A program made the translations under genes and the position numbers. Below, in pieces: positions 57,300 to 64,000 of a stretch of 64,000 nucleotides of DNA. This DNA is from Cyanoderma ruficeps (lineage: Eukaryota; Chordata; Aves; Passeriformes; Timaliidae). Below the pieces are notes generated by a model. The model ran no database searches. It worked only from the letters and a program-made list of their open reading frames with translations, and was not told the DNA's origin. Within the stretch, counting starts at the first letter, position 1. Each line of letters starts with the position of its first letter. The stretch covers positions 19,298,239-19,362,238 of the forward strand of contig VZDJ01004378.1 in the NCBI GenBank assembly GCA_008694505.1, read 5' to 3'.

Positions 57300-57364
57300 T
57301 TTTTTTTTTTTTTTTTTTTTTTTTTTNNNTTTTTTTTTTTTTTTTTTTTTTTTTTTCTTTTTTT
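57300..57364. repeat. Poly-T tract with an assembly gap
   Basis: A run of T from 57300 is interrupted by NNN at 57327-57329 and continues to 57356, followed by C and more T. The true length is unknown. A plus-strand frame at 57131-57388 crosses it and is an artefact. Confidence 0.95.
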
Positions 57365-60300
57365 GACATTCTGGTAGTTCTTACTTGAATCCTCTCCAGT
57401 TTTCAATATCCTCCTTGAATTGCTGACACCAGGAATGGACTCATTTGGCCAATGTGCTGGTGCAAAACATGGAGGTAATATATCCTACTTACTCCCACTC
57501 AGTATTCCCATGTCTTTAATCATTTGGCAGAAGGGCTGGGTTAGCAGCTCTTATTTGTCCTGGTCTCCAGTTCTTTTCCAGTCTGTCATAGTTTCCTTGG
57601 AGGAAGCACTGCCCTTTCCCTAGAAGGATGCTCTGCACTCTCTCCCTGGATGTCTGGATTTGAGCTTGGCTGCATTTTCTAAATGCATGTATTTTAACAG
57701 CAACCAGACTACCAGACTATCAGGTCATGCAATCTGTTCTGTGCCACAGCCCTGTCTGTACTTCGTTTGCTGTTTCTTCTATCAGTACACCACTGTCAAC
57801 CTTCAGGAAGATGACAAAGCTTTAAGATCTATTTCATGTTCCTTCGAAGCAAGGGGACGTATTTCTGTCACAGGCACAAGCACAGACTCTGTGTTCAGGG
57901 ATCTCTTCTCTCCCAATTTTAACTGCAGGTCTTTTGGCACCAAACTATATACTGTCACCAAATGGCAATAAGCAAATGCACCAGGTTACATACAGATTAA
58001 GTTTAGTTCTGCAAAGGACCTATTCTAGTTAATGAGAATGTTTCATCACAAAGAAGTGTCTAACAATCACTGGCTGGGAAATTAATTCATGAAAACACCA
58101 CACTGCTTTGCTTCTCAAGGGATGTTTGCCACATCTTGACATTTCGTGGGGAGGTACTGTTGCAGCCCCTCAATGTGAATGCAGCACATGAGACTATGTG
58201 CTTATTATTAATAATAACTTCCTTCTGGTTTTTTCTTATCCTTCTGGCACTCTTCTATGAGCTTTATAAATGTGACTTTCCAAACTTTAAAGAGCAGTTT
58301 AAAACTTGTCATTTGCCCATAGATGCCGTAATTCCACTCAAGTATGCCTGCTCATGACAAACCTACAAATCACATCCATGCTGGCACCAAACTGCAATAC
58401 CCTTCTAGATCCCACCAGAGATCCCCCAGTCAGCCTGGTACCAGCCTGCACCTGCCACATTGCCCACCACAGCACTGCCCAGCCCTGCTGTCACAGAGCC
58501 CTTGCAGCAGGCATGGCAGAAACCAGGGGGGAGACTGTCACCTCTCCTGGCCAGGACCCAGAGCCGGCTCACTCTGTGTCACCACACTGTCGTGCCACTG
58601 CCACCCATGCCCTCTGCCAGGTTCCCTAAAGATAGTATGCCTGAAGATTGGCAGCCTGCTGCCCCTCCAGCTGGAGGCAAGAGAAGTCTAATGTAGTGGG
58701 ATGAACCCAGTAGACTGCAGCTCTCAATACAGCCAGTGGAAATAACTCAATAGCAGTGATTGCCAGAAAAGCAGGGCTCACTGTGGCACATGCCAAAAGG
58801 GAGTCCCTGCTGAAACTTGCCTGGTGCTTACAGGCAGGACACAGACCCACAGCAGTGTGGGCAGGACAGAGAAGCCAGCAGGACCTTGCTCCCAGGATGT
58901 GCATTGGAAACGCAGGAGGAATCTCTCTCCACGCAGCTGGCCATGGGCAGAGGGCAGCTCCATCAGCACATTGAGCAGCTGCACCCAGAGTCAATTGTTT
59001 CTTTTCCTGTTTGTGTGACTGACAGTGAGCAGAAGGGCTGTCTAGTGTTAGGAGCAATTTGTATCATGTTTAGGCAGCAGTGGTGCATTGTATCCCCATG
59101 GTGCCTTTGCTCTGCCCCTTCCTCGCCCCTGGGTAACTGACATCAGTCTGGCAAGCTGCTCTACAGTAGGATTTTTCCAGCTGGTGCTGGTTTAAAAGCA
59201 TTAACGGATCCTATTAACTGTCTTTGGAGGAACCCACCTTGCAACTGCAGTGAGATCATGACAACCCTGACACCTGCAGAGGCCAGACGTTCCATTACGC
59301 GATGACTAATGAAGCAAAAGGCTTTTCTTTGCACATGTGGATAAAATCCCTGGAGTCCACCCTCCTGCCCTACCCACCTCTCTGCTTTCCCAATGCACCC
59401 CCCCACCCCGCTCCCCCCCTCCGCCCTTCCCCCATCATTTAATACTGTTTTCTAAATGACTGATTCCCTGGGAAAAAATACATCTCATTGCAAGCTTCAG
59501 TGGAAACCAACCCGGCCCAGCACCCAGAGGAGATGCTCAAAGATCCTCTGGGGCTCTGGTGCTGAGCATGACACATGAGCAAACTCCAGAGGTGGACTCA
59601 AACCTCTGCAGCCACAGGAAGTGAAGCAGCTGTGGCCCTGCAAAGCCTGGGTAAGCAGAGCAGGAGGCAGCTGCTGGGTTGTTCATCCAACATGCTGAGA
59701 GAAGAAGGAACAGAAATTTACCTCAAGCCAGGAGGCAGATTTAGGTAGGCTGCGTGACTAAGCACAGCCTGCCCATGGTGAGTCCCACCCCAGGGTGGAG
59801 GGCTGCTCTGTGGGGAGCTCCATGGCACCACATCTCTGTAGTAGTCACATCTGGGCAGTGCAGAGGTCTCTTTTCATGGCTGCACCAAGATTAAGACCAT
59901 CTCCAGCTGATGCCAAGCTAAGGAGGAAGTTAAAGTGGCATAAATGCAAGTTACAGTCTTCTCCTTGGGCATTGCCAGGGCATGGCTGGGCTTCAGCAGC
60001 TCAGCTGCAGAAGCCAGTGGTGCAGATGTTGAAACCTGTGAGGGCTTTCAGAAGTCAAGACATCTAAATCTTCCTCATTTCTGGTCCTGCTTGGTCTGGA
60101 TCCATACAGTGACACAGAATGGCAATAACATTTAATCCGGGATTCATCACCACGTGTGCCATCTCTCATGAAAAAAAAGAAGGAAAAGCAAAGGAAAAAT
60201 TAACATATCGGAGTGTAGTAGGGCTGAAGTTGGTTACATAAAAACAGGGCTGAACAAAGCATTTGAGCACATGCTACTGGGAACAGCGCTGGAGAGGATT

Positions 60301-61539
60301 GAAGAGACCAGTGTGTCAGCCAAGCCCATCTGGAACTTCCCACTATCACCTCTTGCACTTCATATTCACTACAGAGCTGAGCTAATAAATGCACAAACTC
60401 TCCTGGGGCAACCCTATTTAATACAAATATACTTCTACTTCTCACAATTCTTGCTGCCATCCCTGAGAATCCTGAATTATTAATATTTAAAACAATTGAG
60501 TAGCAGTGAAACTGCATTATAAAGCAGATTAATTCTTATTCAAGTGATACTAGTGCAATACTGCAGGGCTCCTTCATCGTAAACTCTGAGATCAATGCCC
60601 AGGGAGTCCTGGACAAGAAGGACTGCTCCAGTTAGGGACAGTGTGAAGAGTGCCAGAGAGCCTCTAGTTATTTTTTTTCCCTCAAAGGTGAATGCATTGC
60701 TCTAAATACACACTATTTTTTAGCACAGCTGGCCTGCACGTGCAAAAGAGTCATGGACACTCCCAATAAGCCTCTGTTCAAAACCTGAAAAGGCCAGGAA
60801 GTGTTTTAATGTAGTTATTCTCTGCTTTTTAAAAAGCACACAGAAGAAAGCAGGCTGCTTTCTTCCATTCCTTGGCTGGAAAGAGCTTTAACAACCCCTG
60901 TGTCTAAAATAAGGGAAACTGAACAGCAGGTTGAACAAGATGAAAGGGACTGAAATATTACGAGAGCTACAGCAATCTTCTGTTCTTATAATTGTTTACA
61001 TTCTTTCTCCTTTGCCACTGTCCTTTACTAAAGACATGTATTGATTTTTGTTATCTGCTCCTCTGCCTTCTCTCCCCTGAGCCATTTAGATGCTTACAGG
61101 AATTTAAATAGACTTTCAGAAATGGTGCTTCCAGTTCTGAAGGTTATTTGAAAGAACACTGTCAAGACATTTCCTTTGGGTTTTTTTATAAATTTGTTGA
61201 GTTAAAATTTGAAGATATTTTGATGGAATTGATGCTTATCCAAGCAAGGTCAGATTCAGATTTCCCTTATTACCTGGGCTCTAACTAAGCTAATATTTTT
61301 CCTTCATCAGGCAACTGCTACCAACATAAACATTCCTCACACCTTAACATAATAAACTCACATCTTTTGCAGAAGAAACTAAAAATAGAAAAAAGGTTTG
61401 TGGCATTAACTTGCTGGTTTATGTAGTTACAGAAATTAATGCTGGAGTATTTTTTTTTAATTCCTCTGATACCAAGATGCATGGGAAAAAGGAAAAAAAA
61501 AAACATCAGCAAACTCAAACTTTCATTTCCAGCACTTAC
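57365..61539. other. Spacer, or intron of the unnamed minus-strand gene
   Basis: About 4.2 kb. Frames such as 58626-59057 minus and 58306-58696 plus lie in GC-richer sequence without domains. If the three exons at 61.5-62.7 kb continue leftward, this stretch is intronic or contains small exons I could not pin down; 36 bases on the minus strand near 59240-59280 have usable splice sites but are too short to judge. Confidence 0.4.
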
Positions 61540-62652
61540 TTAAACAAATCCATGGTTTTTTCCCTGTGAATCTGTACAATGACAGAGTCACAGTGGAGGG
61601 AGACAGGAGCAGCAAGGCTGACCTGTGCCCGCAGCATGGTGCTGGACACTTCCTGCAGACTGTGGCTCAGCTGCACAGCGTGGCTGCAAGGGGCACATGA
61701 GCACCAACACTGAGGTCCCCAGGATGCCAGTGAGGATGGAGATGCCCAGTGATCCTCCTCCATTCTTCTTTCAAAATAGGAACCTCCAGGCTCTCTCGCA
61801 GTGAGAATAAAGAAGCTGTCTTGCAGGGGTCTTCCATGCTTTCCAGGATTTCAACAGAGAGAGGAAATAATTTCCTCTGGGAGTCCCTAAACTGTCCTCT
61901 GCCAGCCTTATGCTGGGGACATCTCTTCCATCCACGTAGCTGAGTGGTTTCTTCCTTTTGGGGTGTGGGGAATGAATCCCACACACTTCCCTTGATCCCA
62001 TTCAAAGTAATTTAAGTATCTCATTATGGCCTCAACTGGTCCTACTCTCCTTTCAGCAGAATGATAGCACAAGTATCTTCAGCATGGGCTTAGCAAAGCA
62101 TCAGACAAGGCACACTGGAGCAGGCCCATAGCTTTCTTTGTGTAAAAAGACCTAAACATCAAACAAAATGTAAACACCCCACTGATGGTGGGCCTTTAGT
62201 CAAGCTCAGGAAAATAAGGGTTCATCCTTGAATATAGATGGCTTAGAATTACTACCAGAGAAAGAAAAAAATGGAAACAAATAGGTTTTGAAGTGTTTGG
62301 CTCAAGTCATCAGGCTTGTTGTGGAAGAAGCTGTTATTAGTTACACACAGTCACCTCCCGAAAAAGAAAAAATCCTTCAAAAGTGGCTGCTCTGCCAGCA
62401 CAGTGATCTGCTGCATGCCCATATCGAAGAGTAACTTCTCTAGGCAGAAGCTTGCCCTGGGCAGAGAAACCACACATTTTGTTGTAAACATGCATCCACA
62501 CCAAGTGTCTGTGTCTGGAGCATCAATTACCCCCTCTGCCCTTTCCATCCCCAAAAGAAATTGAAGTACTCACGGCTGATAATCATGTAGGAATTGCCCA
62601 AAAGAGCTTTGCATTGGTTTGTAATTTTCCAGATATGAAACACTTCCCTCAG
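61540..62652 (-). CDS. Three-exon fragment of an unrecognised protein-coding gene
   Basis: Three minus-strand blocks are open and bounded by canonical sites. Exon A, 62652-62574 (79 nt), has acceptor TTTCTGTTTCCAG and donor CC|GTGAGT. Exon B, 62456-62355 (102 nt), has acceptor GGTTTCTCTGCCCAG and donor AG|GTGACT. Exon C, 61683-61540 (144 nt), has acceptor TGTGCCCCTTGCAG and donor AA|GTAAGT. Both junctions leave 2+1 bases, so the frame joins without a stop into about 107 residues. Key stretches are SVSYLENYKPMQSSFGQFLH (A), CLEKLLFDMGMQQITVLAEQ (B), and LSHSLQEVSSTMLRAQVSL and CDSVIVQIHREKTMDLF (C). The composition is that of a soluble, helical protein with no signal peptide or obvious membrane segment. 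I do not recognise the family. Exon A starts in phase 1, so at least one exon lies upstream (to the right), and C ends mid-codon, so at least one lies to the left. Human 12q21 has no gene I know of in this position. Confidence 0.5.
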
Positions 62653-64000
62653 CTGGAAACAGAAAGTAAAAGAGAATCTGGCCTAATAGTCCTGTAAGGA
62701 AACCCAGGGATATTTTGGATGAAGCCACAATTGACCAAGAATCATGAGCATGAACCATATGGCAGGTAGCTGTGGACTCACTCAGATTTCTGTCCTAGGA
62801 AAAGCAGTCACAGGCAAGTCAGTGAAAGAAATTGGTTGAGAGAAAGGAAGGAGAACCACAATGATTTTAACTAGCACCAGTCAGCAGCAGAGTTTGCTTG
62901 TGAAATGCCTCAAAGAATGCAGTGAATGTCCACCTCTATATTTCTCTCTCTCACTGATGGGCTTGTGTAAGATTTTGTTGATTTTATGCCTGCTTCTTAA
63001 TCTTACAGCACAAAGAGCACCATTAAGATGTTAACATTTGAGCAGGAGCAGAATAAGGTGGAGGGCTTTTTTTAAAGGACTTCACTTAGAGAACTTGTTG
63101 ATATCTCCTTGCTGCTGTGGTTCAGCACTGAAGCACTGTCATTGCAGAGAACATCTTTGAAGTTATCCTTTCAAAGGGAAGTAACTGGAAAGACTGGATA
63201 AAATCTGTTCTGCAGAGAAATCTATACACTTGTTGCAGATTTTGCTTTTATAGATCCAATTTTTTTCCCTTCTGAGCCTAGTCCTTTTAAATTTTACTTC
63301 AGTAACAGGCCTTCTTGAACACACTCTGAAGCAACCACAAAAACAATTTTTAAAAATCACTTCTGTGCAGCTGAGAGACTCTAAATTCCCTTCCACTGGC
63401 TTAAATAACCTCATTCTAAATTCAGTGAAATAAGATCTTATCCAGTGTCTCAACAGTGGTATTTGACAATCAGCATGTTCTTTTCTCAATCTCCCAAGAG
63501 TAAAAAAAAAAACCAAACCATGTTTATAACCTTTATTGGAAAGACAGTCTCTTACACTATGTGAAATGCCAAAACTTAGGGATCTTCCAGGACTGGGAAC
63601 CCAAAGACTCTAAGCTAATATAAACAAGAAATTACCATTGCAAAAAGTAACTTGCCATTAATTCAACTGAAAGGTTACTCAGGTTGGTGTATAGCAGCTA
63701 TTCTGTTTACTGATCTGAAGTATTACAGGGGTTTTTTATCTGTTAATTGTAACAGTTGTCCTAGTTTACAGTATGCTTGAGTGACACAAGTGTTAGCTGA
63801 CACAACCACATTAAGCAGTCAAAAGTCAGTTGAGTAAACCTTTTCATTTTCTCACTTCCTTTTGGGAGATATTTGCCTGAATACAACTCCAAACTAAGCC
63901 AGCAAGGGGGCTGCAAGTGAAAAGATGCCACTAAGTGTCGATCCTTCTAATACACAGCGTCTTCCAGAAATAGTTTGGAACTTCATTTCCACCTTAGATG
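62653..64000. other. Right flank, possibly intron of the unnamed gene
   Basis: AT-rich DNA to the window edge. The next exon upstream of exon A should lie here or beyond. A weak donor candidate in the right phase (ATCA|GTGAGAG) sits near 62957 on the minus strand, but no convincing acceptor pairs with it. The frame at 63163-63516 minus has no recognised domain. Confidence 0.35.

Noticed and set aside
57131..57388. 85-codon plus-strand frame ending in poly-phenylalanine
   Set aside because: An artefact of the poly-T tract and the gap.
58626..59057. 143-codon minus-strand frame
   Set aside because: GC-rich stretch open on both strands; composition not protein-like and no domain.
60200..60517. 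105-codon minus-strand frame considered as another exon of the unnamed gene
   Set aside because: The block with plausible splice sites does not fit the phase left by exon C without a stop.
61667..62005. 112-codon minus-strand frame between exons B and C of the unnamed gene
   Set aside because: It runs across the acceptor of exon C in another frame and is best read as intron; no viral or other domain could be recognised.

Overview
The window is vertebrate nuclear DNA, most likely from a bird and probably a passerine. The genes are split by GT-AG introns, the promoters sit in CpG islands, and there is a solo LTR of the type common in songbird genomes plus CR1-like fragments. Nothing looks bacterial: there are no operons, CRISPR arrays or rRNA. 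The recognised gene order (GLIPR1-family CAP genes followed by KRR1 in the opposite direction) matches the GLIPR1/KRR1 neighbourhood of human 12q21.

Left part (1-12.5 kb). A CpG island at the left edge carries the first coding exon of a leftward gene with a RIC3-like N-terminus; the rest lies outside the window. About 1.1 kb to its right is a single decayed CAP-domain exon (1546-1789), the remains of another GLIPR1-type gene. It is followed by an intact six-exon CAP gene (5920-12012, 297 aa) with a signal peptide, a CAP domain, a hinge region, a proline-rich linker and a C-terminal membrane segment.

Middle part (12.5-34.5 kb). A second intact six-exon CAP gene (14260-24669, 262 aa, taken as GLIPR1) starts beside its own CpG island. 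Its exons 1-5 match those of the first gene in length and phase (180, 246, 113 versus 110, 83 and 27 nt), so the two are tandem duplicates. Its first intron holds a solo LTR and a perfect 16-bp inverted repeat. KRR1 (ten coding exons, 34377 down to 29173, 384 aa) converges on it. KRR1 is a KH-domain factor of the small-subunit processome.

Right part (34.5-64 kb). This part is mostly noncoding, with simple repeats, two assembly gaps in total across the window (13179 and 57327-57329), a CpG island at 35.1-35.6 kb with no recognised gene, and a small isolated GC-rich patch near 42.4 kb. At the far right, on the minus strand, three consecutive open exons (62652-62574, 62456-62355, 61683-61540) have canonical splice sites and matching phases. 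They look like part of a real gene that I cannot name. A possible fourth exon lies at 53206-53085. I see no new multi-gene system; the best leads are this unnamed gene, the fossil CAP exon and the intronic hairpin.
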